Shown piece after piece: positions 1 to 7,326 of a stretch of 13,948 nt of DNA (position 1 is the first letter of the stretch; every line of letters starts with the position of its first letter). Source of the DNA: an uncultured Oceanospirillales bacterium. GTDB taxonomy: Bacteria; Pseudomonadota; Gammaproteobacteria; Pseudomonadales; Litorivicinaceae. The stretch spans positions 1 through 13,948 of the forward strand of contig CAJXTO010000031.1 of assembly GCA_913061245.1 (NCBI GenBank), in the 5' to 3' direction. A model generated the notes under the pieces. That model saw only the letters and a program-made list of their open reading frames with translations. It was not told where the DNA came from and made no database searches. A program made the translations under genes and the position numbers.

Positions 1-109
1 GGTGCTTTGCCCCAACCTTCAATTGACACGGATCATCCTTTTCCTTTCGAGTAGCGCGGAGCATACTCAATTCACAGGTATTCTGCACAGAAATAGAGGG
101 AATTAGTGC

Positions 110-1144
110 ATGAAATTCGGCTTTGGTGGTTTCAAAGGCTTTCACGGATGGCCTCAGCGATGGTCTAAACCTGCGACTTCGATCAGCCGGGCGCTCAGTC
201 CCATTGTTGCTTCGTGGATGCACAGAAAGCGTGAGAAAATAGCATGCGCGCCACGAGTTACAACGCAAATCCCAGTGATTTGTATTGGAAATATTGTTGT
301 GGGCGGCTCTGGGAAATCACCGTTAGTAGCGAGTCTTGCCTTGCGACTTAAAGAAGCAGGGTTTCGGCCAGGTATTGTCAGTCGTGGCTATGGCGGACAT
401 GCGAAAAAGCTGCCGATCGAAGTGACTGAGACGAGTCACCCTCAAAAGGTTGGCGATGAGCCCTTAATGCTTAAGAAGCGAACGGGTTGCCCCGTGATTG
501 TTTGCCGTGACCGGGCTAAGGCTGTCGAGCGATTGCACTTTCATCATCAGGTCAATGTGATCTTGTCAGATGATGGCTTACAAAATACACGTCTGTGGCG
601 TGACTTTTCAGTCTGTGTTTTCAACAAAGATCAGGGCATTGGTAATGGGCTTGAGATGCCATTTGGTCCGTTGCGAGAGCCTTTGTCTGTGGTTGATCAA
701 ATGGATGCAATCATCGTCCGAGGGACTGAGTATCCAAAAGAAATGTTGATCGAAATGGGTATCGAGACAAAAACGCCAGTGTTTGGCTCGATTGGCGAAA
801 TGGCCTATGCGTATCGTTCCGATCTTCCTGAAGAACACCACCCCATTAGTGACCTTGTTCATCATGGTGATTTTGATGCGGTATCTGGTATCGCGTCTCC
901 AAGTCGATTCTTTGAAGGCCTAGAGCAGGCCGGATTATCGATAGAGGAATATGCGTTTCCAGATCATCATCAGTTCACTGCATCGGACGTGTCGCATTTG
1001 AAGCGCGTGATAACAACAGAGAAAGATGCTGTGAAATTGGTACACTTGCTCCAGGAACCGTTCTGGGTGGTTGCACTTGACAGCCATCAACCGGAATTTG
1101 AAGCCTGGTTAATCGATCGTTTGAGAAAGTGGAGTAGGGTATGA
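110..1144 (+). CDS. lpxK: Tetraacyldisaccharide 4'-kinase LpxK
   Basis: LpxK phosphorylates the 4' position of the lipid A disaccharide precursor at the cytoplasmic face of the inner membrane, a late step of the Raetz pathway. The 344-residue protein (E. coli about 328) has the family P-loop GGSGKSP at 65-71, VGDEP at 114-118, the DDGLQ motif at 154-158 with its catalytic-site Asp pair, GIASPSRFF at 260-268, FPDHH at 283-287 and an ITTEKDAVKL stretch near the C-terminus. The ATG is chosen because GAGGG (96-100) lies 9 nt upstream. The stop overlaps the next ATG (ATGA), so it is the first complete gene of a lpxK-ycaR-kdsB-murB operon. The usual upstream partner (msbA or exbBD) lies outside the window, and the operon promoter is not visible in the 109 nt available. 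Confidence 0.96.
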   Translation: MKFGFGGFKGFHGWPQRWSKPATSISRALSPIVASWMHRKREKIACAPRVTTQIPVICIGNIVVGGSGKSPLVASLALRLKEAGFRPGIVSRGYGGHAKKLPIEVTETSHPQKVGDEPLMLKKRTGCPVIVCRDRAKAVERLHFHHQVNVILSDDGLQNTRLWRDFSVCVFNKDQGIGNGLEMPFGPLREPLSVVDQMDAIIVRGTEYPKEMLIEMGIETKTPVFGSIGEMAYAYRSDLPEEHHPISDLVHHGDFDAVSGIASPSRFFEGLEQAGLSIEEYAFPDHHQFTASDVSHLKRVITTEKDAVKLVHLLQEPFWVVALDSHQPEFEAWLIDRLRKWSRV

Positions 1145-1332
1145 GTTTGGCGCCTCAGCTGAAGGGTTTATTGGTCTGTCCTTTGTGTAAAGGGGAGGTT
1201 GAGATCCGTGAAGATGATCAAGAGATCTGGTGCCGCGCAGATGGTCTAGCTTTTCCGATTCGAGATGATATTCCAGTGATGCTCGCTGATGAGGCACGCA
1301 CACTGACTACTGATGAGCGGACTGATCGTTAA
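1141..1332 (+). CDS. ycaR: Trm112-like / UPF0434 small zinc-ribbon protein (YcaR)
   Basis: This 63-residue protein belongs to the YcaR/Trm112p-like family, which usually sits between lpxK and kdsB. It has CPLC at 13-16, a third cysteine at 31 and the family's FPIRDDIPVML block at 38-48. Eukaryotic Trm112 activates methyltransferases; the job of the bacterial protein is not settled, so no function is assigned. Only three cysteines are present, so a complete four-Cys zinc site is not evident. GGAG at 1131-1134 sits 6 nt before the ATG, which overlaps the lpxK stop by 4 nt. The TAA stop shares one base with the kdsB ATG (TAATG), indicating translational coupling. Confidence 0.92.
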   Translation: MSLAPQLKGLLVCPLCKGEVEIREDDQEIWCRADGLAFPIRDDIPVMLADEARTLTTDERTDR

Positions 1333-2072
1333 TGAGTTTCATTGCGGTGATCCCCGCTCGTTTCGGATCGACGCGTCTTCCAGGAAAACCGCTCCTTGAT
1401 ATTGCTGGTCAACCCATGATTCAGCATGTTTATGCGCGTGCTCAGTCTTCTCGTGCTGAGCGGGTACTCGTCGCGACTGATGATCAGCGGATTTTTGATG
1501 TGGTGAAAAATTTCGGTGGTGAATGTTTGATGACAGCATCAGATCATCCGACCGGAACTGACCGCTTGGCCGAGGTTGCTGATATTTTGGGTTTGGCAGC
1601 TGATGCGATAATCGTCAACGTTCAAGGAGACGAGCCGCTATTGCCTGCATCTGCAATTCATCAGGTCGCTGATATGTTGATCGCGCATCCTGAAGCATCC
1701 ATAGCGACACTGTGTGAACCCATTCATGACTTGACGGACATCGAAGATCCCAATCAAGTGAAAGTTGTTAAGAGTCGATCCGGTCGGGCGCTTTATTTCT
1801 CTCGAGCGCGTATTCCAGGTCATCCGTCGCTCGCTGCCGGAACACATTATCGCCACATTGGGCTTTATGGATATCGCGCCGGTTTTTTGCGTGATTTCCG
1901 TACGTGGGAGCCTACGCCACTTGAGCAGTTTGAGCGGCTAGAACAGTTACGAGCATTAGAGCATGATCGGCTGATTCAGGTTGATGTCGCGTTGGAGTCA
2001 ATCCCGCCGGGTGTTGATACTGAGCATGATTTAGAGATCGTTCGAAAGCGCTTGGAGAATCCAAGTGTTTGA
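1332..2072 (+). CDS. kdsB: 3-deoxy-manno-octulosonate cytidylyltransferase KdsB
   Basis: KdsB makes CMP-Kdo from CTP and Kdo in the cytoplasm, the activated sugar for the lipopolysaccharide inner core. The 246-residue protein (E. coli 248) has the nucleotide-binding signature PARFGSTRLPGKPL at 8-21, VATDD at 47-51, HPTGTDR at 72-78 and the metal-binding VQGDEP at 97-102, followed later by the family GLYGYRAGFL block. The ATG overlaps the ycaR stop by one base and has no strong Shine-Dalgarno of its own, so coupling to ycaR is likely. It overlaps the following murB GTG by 8 nt. In Pseudomonas, a low-molecular-weight phosphotyrosine phosphatase gene lies between kdsB and murB; here there is none. 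Confidence 0.96.
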   Translation: MSFIAVIPARFGSTRLPGKPLLDIAGQPMIQHVYARAQSSRAERVLVATDDQRIFDVVKNFGGECLMTASDHPTGTDRLAEVADILGLAADAIIVNVQGDEPLLPASAIHQVADMLIAHPEASIATLCEPIHDLTDIEDPNQVKVVKSRSGRALYFSRARIPGHPSLAAGTHYRHIGLYGYRAGFLRDFRTWEPTPLEQFERLEQLRALEHDRLIQVDVALESIPPGVDTEHDLEIVRKRLENPSV

Positions 2073-3072
2073 TTTAACTGGATTAACGACGCTTAAGTTG
2101 CCGTTTCATGCGGCATCAGTACTGAAGCTGTCATCGATCGAGAACGTGTGCGTTTCGATGCCTGAGCTTGGCTCTGCACCTCGCCTAATCTTGGGAGGTG
2201 GGAGCAATCTCGTTGTGTTGGAGCCAGAATTTGATGGCGTTGTTTTAAGGCCCGAAATCAAATGCTTTGAAGTGACAGAATCTGGGTCTGACATATTTTT
2301 AGAAGTCGGCGCGGGTCACCAGTGGCACGACATCGTGATGCAAACACTAGAGCGTGGCTGGTTCGGTCTTGAGAATCTTGCATTAATCCCAGGATGGATG
2401 GGTGCAGCGCCGGTTCAGAATATCGGAGCCTATGGGGTTGAGCTCAAAGATCATTGCTATCGCGTCAAACTCTATGATTTCGAAGAAGAGGCTGTGATTG
2501 AGCTTGATGCGTCGGAGCTGAAATTTGGATACCGTCATTCGATCTTGAAAGAAACACCGGATCGTTTTCTTGTGTTAACGGTGACTCTAAAGCTCTCAAC
2601 AGTTCCAAATCCACGCGTTGGATATGGAGCGATAGCAGATGAATTAGAGAAGCAAAATCTGAAGTCATCGGACCCGCGCGATATCGCCAAGGCCGTGATG
2701 TCAATCCGTCAGTCCAAGCTTCCAGATCCCGCTGATACTCCAAACGTGGGCTCTTTTTTTAAAAATCCAGTCGTTCGGACCGATGTCGCTGAGCGTTTGA
2801 AAGCTGAGTTTCCTGACATGCCGACCTATCCAGATGGTGCGCAAACCAAAATAGCAGCGGGTTGGATGATCGATCACTTAGGCCTCAAGGGTCATCAAGT
2901 GGGCGGTTTTTCTGTGCATGACCGACAAGCGTTGGTGTTGACCAACGATGGGTCAGGGAATGCGAATGAATTGAGAGAACTTGTGGCTTTGATTCGTTCT
3001 TCGGTCAAAGCCACATTTGGACTGAGTTTGGCGGTTGAACCAACCCAGCTGGGTCAGTTCAACCGAACTTAA
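2065..3072 (+). CDS. murB: UDP-N-acetylenolpyruvoylglucosamine reductase MurB
   Basis: MurB reduces UDP-GlcNAc-enolpyruvate to UDP-MurNAc with FAD and NADPH, the second committed step of peptidoglycan synthesis. The 335-residue protein is the long type I form like E. coli MurB. FAD-domain motifs are GGGSN at 44-48, GLENLALIPG at 101-110 and PVQNIGAYG at 116-124. The catalytic set is Arg157 in FGYRHS, Ser230 in GSFFKNP and Glu325 in the C-terminal VEPTQLG. The start is a GTG, supported by GGAG at 2054-2057 with 7 nt spacing and by the N-terminus matching the family length; it lies inside the end of kdsB. The gene ends 1 nt before the stop of convergent rne, and its last 40 nt form a large hairpin (separate entry). 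Confidence 0.96.
   Translation: MFDLTGLTTLKLPFHAASVLKLSSIENVCVSMPELGSAPRLILGGGSNLVVLEPEFDGVVLRPEIKCFEVTESGSDIFLEVGAGHQWHDIVMQTLERGWFGLENLALIPGWMGAAPVQNIGAYGVELKDHCYRVKLYDFEEEAVIELDASELKFGYRHSILKETPDRFLVLTVTLKLSTVPNPRVGYGAIADELEKQNLKSSDPRDIAKAVMSIRQSKLPDPADTPNVGSFFKNPVVRTDVAERLKAEFPDMPTYPDGAQTKIAAGWMIDHLGLKGHQVGGFSVHDRQALVLTNDGSGNANELRELVALIRSSVKATFGLSLAVEPTQLGQFNRT
3032..3065. terminator. Long inverted repeat at the convergent murB/rne 3' ends
   Basis: Arms CGGTTGAAC (3032-3040) and GTTCAACCG (3057-3065) are perfect complements and enclose a second palindrome, ACCCAGCTGGGT (3043-3054). The two are separated by opposed CA dinucleotides (3041-3042 and 3055-3056). The structure lies in the last codons of murB and 9 nt beyond the rne stop. 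Neither strand has a proper T-run after it, so it is not a classical Rho-independent terminator. A 3'-end stabiliser or a pausing element for converging RNA polymerases is an inference from position. Confidence 0.45.
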
Positions 3073-3073
3073 C

Positions 3074-6028
3074 TTATTCCGTTTCAGTCGTTTCCTGTGG
3101 CGCAGAATCCGTCGCTTGCGCTTCGGTGTCTGCTTTACGTGGACGACCACGACCACGACCACGCTTTGGTTTCTCGGCGTCTTCTGTCGATGCGGTTGTA
3201 CCTGCATCGACACCGTCATCGAGCAGCTGTGCCTTGAGATCGGAAACTGATGGCGCTGCAGTGCTTTCAGTTGTTGCTTCGGGGGCGCGACGGCGACCTC
3301 GGCCGCGGCCACGTTTTGGCTTGTCTGAATCATCGTTGGCCGTCGTATCGGCAGCCTTCTCAGTTGCTGGTTCTTCAGCTACTGGTTGCGCAGGTGCTTC
3401 GGATACCGCTTCTGTTGGTGTTTCTTCAGCTTTGGCCTTTGGCTTACGACCTCTACGTGCCGGTTTTTTCTTAGGCTCTTCTGTCGCTTCAGTAGCCTCT
3501 GTTGCTGGCGCGGTCTCTGGCTCGGCCTGAGCGACCGGTGTGTCAGCCTGATTGTCCGCACTGCTTTCTGCTGCAGCTTCTGATTTACGAGGACGACCGC
3601 GACCACGACTAGCGCGTTTTGGCTTCTCTTCAGTTGGCGCATCTGCAGTTGCTGTTTCTACGGAAGCTTCAGCCTCGGGCGCTTTGGCTTCGGTCGCTGG
3701 CTCGGGCGCTTCTGTTGGTGTCTGAGTCGCTGTTGTTTCAGTGACATCACCAGCCTCATCGTTTCGACGTGATCCGCGACGACCACGACGTGAACGCTTC
3801 GGCTTTTCTGATTCAGACATTAGGCCTTCGTTGAGCACAGGTGCGTCATCGATCGTGGTTTCACCTGAAGTTGTTGCATGTGCCTCAAGCTGCGCTTCTT
3901 GGCTAGCAATTGCGTTTTCGCCACGTTGCTTTCTTTTGGCACGTTTCGGACGCGGAGTCAGATTTTCCTCGTGTGCTTTCAGCTCAGCTTCACGCTCAGG
4001 GGAGACTTCTTGAGTTTGAGGTGTTTGAACCTCGTTCTCCATAACCTCAGGGTTTTCTGAACGGTTTTTATTGCGACGACGGCGACGGCGACGACCACCT
4101 TGTGATCCGTCTGCTGTGCGCTCTGTTTCTTGTGTCTGGGGTCCGCGATTATTTTGTGGACGCTTAGTTTGATCGCTGTCAGTGCGTTCTCTGCGATCGT
4201 TATTCCGATTATTGCGACGACGATTGTTTTGATTCGAGCGTCGATTCGTTTGCTCTTCCTCAGCGTCACCAAACAAGAATCCGAAGACACGTGACAGCAA
4301 CGATTTTTGCTGAGGCTTGCCTTGGCGGCGACGTGCGCTTTGTGGACGCTTCTTACGGCCGATGCTTTCATCTTGAACGCGTTCTTCAGCCACAGCGGGT
4401 TCAGGTGCGCGCTCTGGCGCTGGCGTTTTTGGCTTAATGTCGGTAACGAGTGCTTGCTCACGCGCTTCAGCTTGCTTTGCGCGTACCAGTTCGGGTTCAG
4501 GTGCTGGGGTCGATGATTGAATATCAATCGAAAGCTCAAGATTAGCTACCTGCGGATCATCGTCACGAAGTCGCTGAAGGTCGTAGTTTGGTGTTTCCAT
4601 GTTTGGATTTGGAATGACCAACACACGCACTTTATGACGGCGCTGGATCGATTCGAGCTGCTGGCGCTTTTCGTTCAGAAGGAATGTGCCAACTGGAACA
4701 GGGACCTGAACGCGGACTTCACCTGTACGTTCTTTGACCGCCTCATCTTCCAACAAACGCAGAATCTGTAGTGCGAGTGATTGCACGTCACGGATACTGC
4801 CTTGGCCATGGCAGCGTGGGCAGACCACGCCACTTGTTTCACCCAGTGATGGGCGAAGACGCTGGCGACTCATTTCGAGAAGGCCAAATCGTGAAATACG
4901 TCCGATTTGAACGCGTGCACGATCAGATTTCAGAGCGTCTTTGAGACGGTTTTCTACAGCTTTTTGGTTTTTGTTGGCTGACATATCGATGAAGTCGATA
5001 ACAACCAGGCCACCCATGTCACGAAGACGCAGTTGACGAGCAATCTCGTCTGCGGCTTCTAAATTCGTATGCAATGCTGTTTCTTCGATATCTCCGCCTT
5101 TCGTTGCGCGCGCGGAGTTGATATCGATTGAGACCAACGCTTCGGTTGGATCGATAACGATCGAGCCGCCCGATGGAAGGCGAACTTCACGCTGGAATGC
5201 TGATTCGATTTGACCTTCGATCTGGAAACGATTGAAAAGCGGTGTTTCATCTTGGTACAGCTTGACCTTATTACCGTATGACGGCATCACTTGTTGAATC
5301 AGGTCTTTTGCTTTTTCGAAGACTTGTTCGTTATCGACAAGCACTTCGCCAATATCCTGACGCAGGTGGTCGCGGATCGCGCGAACAATGACGTTGGATT
5401 CTTGGTAGATCAAAAATGGTGCGACCCCTGAAAGTGCCGCCTTTCTGATTGCTTGCCATGCGGTATCGAGGTAGTCGAGGTCCCACTGCAATTCTTCAAC
5501 TGTGCGTCCAACGCCTGCGGTCCGAATGATGACACCGGCGCCTTGCGTAATGGTCAGGTTTGCGAGTTTGTCGCGAAGCTCAGCGCGGTCATCGCCCTCG
5601 ATTCGACGGGAAATACCGCCAGCATCTGGGTTGTTTGGCATGAGAACCAAATAACGGCCGGCTAATGAGATGTATGTTGTGAGCGCAGCACCTTTGGTTC
5701 CGCGTTCTTCTTTCTCGACTTGAACAATCAGCTCTTGGCCTTCTTTCAAGACCTTATCGATTTTTGCACGCTCACCTTCAGCAGGCGTGTTATAGAAATA
5801 TTCAGGAGAAATTTCTTTCAGTGGTAAAAAGCCGTGACGCTCGCTACCGAAGTCGATAAAAGCAGCTTCAAGACTTGGCTCGATCCGCGAAATCTTCGCG
5901 CGATAGATATTGCCTTTTTTCTGTTCACGGTCTGAGGATTCGATATCGAGGTCGTAGAGTTTTTGACCGTCGACCATTGCAACGCGAATTTCTTCCGCCT
6001 GCAGTGCGTTAATTAAGATACGCTTCAT
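3074..6028 (-). CDS. rne: Ribonuclease E
   Basis: RNase E is the endonuclease that starts most mRNA decay and processes rRNA and tRNA, on the inner-membrane surface as the degradosome core. The 984-residue protein starts MKRILINALQ like E. coli RNase E; the ATG at 6028 is preferred to an in-frame TTG at 6040 for that reason. The catalytic half is complete: S1 domain about 36-118, metal ligands Asp302 in SIDINSARATKGG and Asp345 in VVIDFIDM, and zinc-link cysteines 403 and 406 in CPRCHGQG. From about 505 the protein is low-complexity. SLLSRVFGFLFG at 576-587 matches the position of the E. coli membrane-anchoring amphipathic helix, followed by Arg/Asn-rich and poly-Arg stretches (about 597-656). 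Five KPKR-type basic blocks follow at roughly 742, 802, 853, 903 and 953, some with RGRPRK cores, between Ala/Glu/Thr-rich acidic spacers. I recognise no enolase- or PNPase-binding motif. Confidence 0.97.
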   Translation of the reverse strand: MKRILINALQAEEIRVAMVDGQKLYDLDIESSDREQKKGNIYRAKISRIEPSLEAAFIDFGSERHGFLPLKEISPEYFYNTPAEGERAKIDKVLKEGQELIVQVEKEERGTKGAALTTYISLAGRYLVLMPNNPDAGGISRRIEGDDRAELRDKLANLTITQGAGVIIRTAGVGRTVEELQWDLDYLDTAWQAIRKAALSGVAPFLIYQESNVIVRAIRDHLRQDIGEVLVDNEQVFEKAKDLIQQVMPSYGNKVKLYQDETPLFNRFQIEGQIESAFQREVRLPSGGSIVIDPTEALVSIDINSARATKGGDIEETALHTNLEAADEIARQLRLRDMGGLVVIDFIDMSANKNQKAVENRLKDALKSDRARVQIGRISRFGLLEMSRQRLRPSLGETSGVVCPRCHGQGSIRDVQSLALQILRLLEDEAVKERTGEVRVQVPVPVGTFLLNEKRQQLESIQRRHKVRVLVIPNPNMETPNYDLQRLRDDDPQVANLELSIDIQSSTPAPEPELVRAKQAEAREQALVTDIKPKTPAPERAPEPAVAEERVQDESIGRKKRPQSARRRQGKPQQKSLLSRVFGFLFGDAEEEQTNRRSNQNNRRRNNRNNDRRERTDSDQTKRPQNNRGPQTQETERTADGSQGGRRRRRRRNKNRSENPEVMENEVQTPQTQEVSPEREAELKAHEENLTPRPKRAKRKQRGENAIASQEAQLEAHATTSGETTIDDAPVLNEGLMSESEKPKRSRRGRRGSRRNDEAGDVTETTATQTPTEAPEPATEAKAPEAEASVETATADAPTEEKPKRASRGRGRPRKSEAAAESSADNQADTPVAQAEPETAPATEATEATEEPKKKPARRGRKPKAKAEETPTEAVSEAPAQPVAEEPATEKAADTTANDDSDKPKRGRGRGRRRAPEATTESTAAPSVSDLKAQLLDDGVDAGTTASTEDAEKPKRGRGRGRPRKADTEAQATDSAPQETTETE

Positions 6029-6313
6029 TTTAAGTGGCAACCTTCATGGTTTGATCGCCACGATCTCAGAGGGCTAGCTATACTAACCATGGCCCAACCG
6101 ATAGATCGGTCGGGCGACAAGACACATTGTAGTGGGCTCGACCGGTATACCGGGAGCCCGGAATTTCTTTGTTACTGCAGGCTATCCTGCCGACACATTG
6201 ATATGTGTTTGTCCCAGCTTTGCTGGCCCGCCAAGATCGGGCGGGGATTATTTCATCTCCGGAAAACCGGAGGTCTCATTCGGCTTAAGGGAGTCTTGAC
6301 TCAACCCAAAGCA
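6029..6313 (-). promoter_or_regulatory. Structured 5' leader of rne (putative autoregulatory element)
   Basis: The 339-nt gap between rne and rluC holds eight stem-loops in about 200 nt (plus-strand coordinates): 6072-6088, 6092-6115, 6134-6159, 6177-6190, 6193-6208, 6214-6226, 6227-6245 and 6257-6272. The strongest are GGGCTC/GAGCCC enclosing CCGG-TATA-CCGG with a 2-nt bulge, CCCGCC/GGCGGG, and CTCCGG-AAAA-CCGGAG. In two stems the single interior A·C mismatch seen on the plus strand becomes a G·U pair on the minus strand, which favours folding of the rne transcript. E. coli rne has a 361-nt leader whose hairpin hp2 is bound by RNase E for feedback control (Rfam rne5). Position and length suggest an analogous element; homology to hp2 is not shown. 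Confidence 0.6.
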
Positions 6314-6319
6314 GTCTGG

Positions 6320-6348
6320 AGCATAACAGCGCATGTCGCTTGCGGCAA
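6320..6348 (-). promoter_or_regulatory. Putative sigma70 promoter for rne
   Basis: On the minus strand, TTGCCG (6343-6348) and TATGCT (6320-6325) are separated by 17 nt and each match four of six consensus positions. Transcription would begin near 6313, giving a leader of about 285 nt that includes every hairpin of the intergenic region. The E. coli rne leader is also long. No better minus-strand pair was found in the gap. Confidence 0.45.
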
Positions 6349-6367
6349 TGCATCATGGAGAAAGTGA

Positions 6368-7315
6368 GTGGAAAAGAAAGTCCAGTGGGTGACTGTAGAC
6401 GCCGCCAAGGAAGGGCAGCGGCTTGATAATTTTTTATCAAGTCAGCTCAAAGGGCTTCCAAAGGGGCGTATTTATAAAATGATTCGAACCGGTGAAGTTC
6501 GGATTAATAAAGGACGTTGTAAACCTGACTCACGTGTATCTGCCGGTGATGTCGTTCGAATCCCTCCGGTTGATTTGGAGCCGCCTAAAGAGCAGATCGC
6601 TCATCGCGGGATTCAGATGAAGTTGTCTGATGCGCTGATTTACGAAGATGAAGATGTCTTGGTATTAAATAAACCTGCGGGGTTAGCTGTCCATGGTGGT
6701 TCTGGTTTATCCACGGGTTTAATCGAGCAGTTGCGCCTCGCGAGGCCTGACGAAAAATTTTTAGAGCTCGTCCATCGTTTGGACCGAGAAACCAGTGGGT
6801 GTTTGTTGGTTGCACGAAGACCGTCGGCATTGCGCCGTCTGCACAAACAACTGCGTGACCAAGATAAAACCTTACAAAAGCGATACGTGGCTTTAGTTGC
6901 CGGAAAATGGCCACAATATCTTGTTGATGTCGAAGCGCCGCTTGAGAAGTTTGAGCGAGGAGGGGAGCGGATCGTGCAGGTCACTGAGAACGGCAAGCCT
7001 TCTCACACGCGGATCCGCGTTCTTGAACAATTGGACGGTTGTACGTTAATCGAAGCGGAGCCTGTCACTGGACGGACCCATCAGATACGTGTTCATGCCG
7101 CCTATTACAAACATGCGGTATTAGGCGATCCTAAATATCAGCATGATGATTCGCGTGATCAATGGCGGGCTCGAGGGATCAATGGACTGTGCTTACACAG
7201 TCGCTCGATCGGCTTTAAAGGTGCAACAGGGCATCAGGTGACAGTGGTTGCACCAATTCCCAATCCGATGCAGCGATTTTTAGTTGAATCTGGGTGTGAC
7301 CCAGATATTTATTAG
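6368..7315 (+). CDS. rluC: 23S rRNA pseudouridine synthase RluC
   Basis: RluC isomerises uridines 955, 2504 and 2580 (E. coli numbering) of 23S rRNA to pseudouridine. The 315-residue protein (E. coli 319) has an N-terminal S4 RNA-binding domain (about 18-70), the NKPAGLAVHGG motif at 101-111 and the RluA-family catalytic motif HRLDRETSG at 136-144 with Asp139 as nucleophile, then PVTGRTHQIRVH further on. The start is a GTG with GGAG at 6357-6360, 7 nt upstream. It is divergent from rne, the usual gammaproteobacterial arrangement, and 11 nt from the downstream peptidase gene, so the two probably form an operon. RluA/RluC/RluD share these motifs; the rne linkage and S4 domain favour RluC. Confidence 0.95.
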   Translation: MEKKVQWVTVDAAKEGQRLDNFLSSQLKGLPKGRIYKMIRTGEVRINKGRCKPDSRVSAGDVVRIPPVDLEPPKEQIAHRGIQMKLSDALIYEDEDVLVLNKPAGLAVHGGSGLSTGLIEQLRLARPDEKFLELVHRLDRETSGCLLVARRPSALRRLHKQLRDQDKTLQKRYVALVAGKWPQYLVDVEAPLEKFERGGERIVQVTENGKPSHTRIRVLEQLDGCTLIEAEPVTGRTHQIRVHAAYYKHAVLGDPKYQHDDSRDQWRARGINGLCLHSRSIGFKGATGHQVTVVAPIPNPMQRFLVESGCDPDIY

Positions 7316-7326
7316 AGAGGTTATGA

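Noticed and set aside
23..28. TTGACA upstream of lpxK as a -35 box
   Set aside because: No -10-like hexamer at 15-19 nt downstream.
1..54. Possible C-terminal tail of an upstream gene: 17 codons ending at TAG 52-54 (…IDTDHPFPFE)
   Set aside because: Too short to assign. It does not resemble the E. coli MsbA end, and another frame stays open to 106. The upstream gene cannot be identified from this.
2953..3333. Minus-strand 126-codon frame across the murB/rne boundary
   Set aside because: It is an out-of-frame shadow of the rne repeat tail, made of the repetitive RNA-binding codons.
3126..3530. 134-codon plus-strand frame antisense to rne
   Set aside because: Its repetitive Arg/Pro/Ser composition is the mirror of the Lys/Arg/Ala repeats in the RNase E tail, with no family resemblance.
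4071..4100. GC-rich trinucleotide run (cgacgg-type) as a DNA repeat element
   Set aside because: It simply encodes the poly-Arg stretch of RNase E near residues 646-652.
6296..6327. TTGACT … CATAAC as an rluC promoter
   Set aside because: The spacing is 20 nt and the -10 is weak. An rluC promoter must be in this gap, but this pair is not convincing.
6089..6367. 92-codon open frame (MAQPIDRSGD…) before rluC
   Set aside because: It lies entirely in the hairpin-rich rne leader, resembles no protein I know, has no clear ribosome binding site, and its Cys/Arg/Trp-rich composition fits untranslated sequence.
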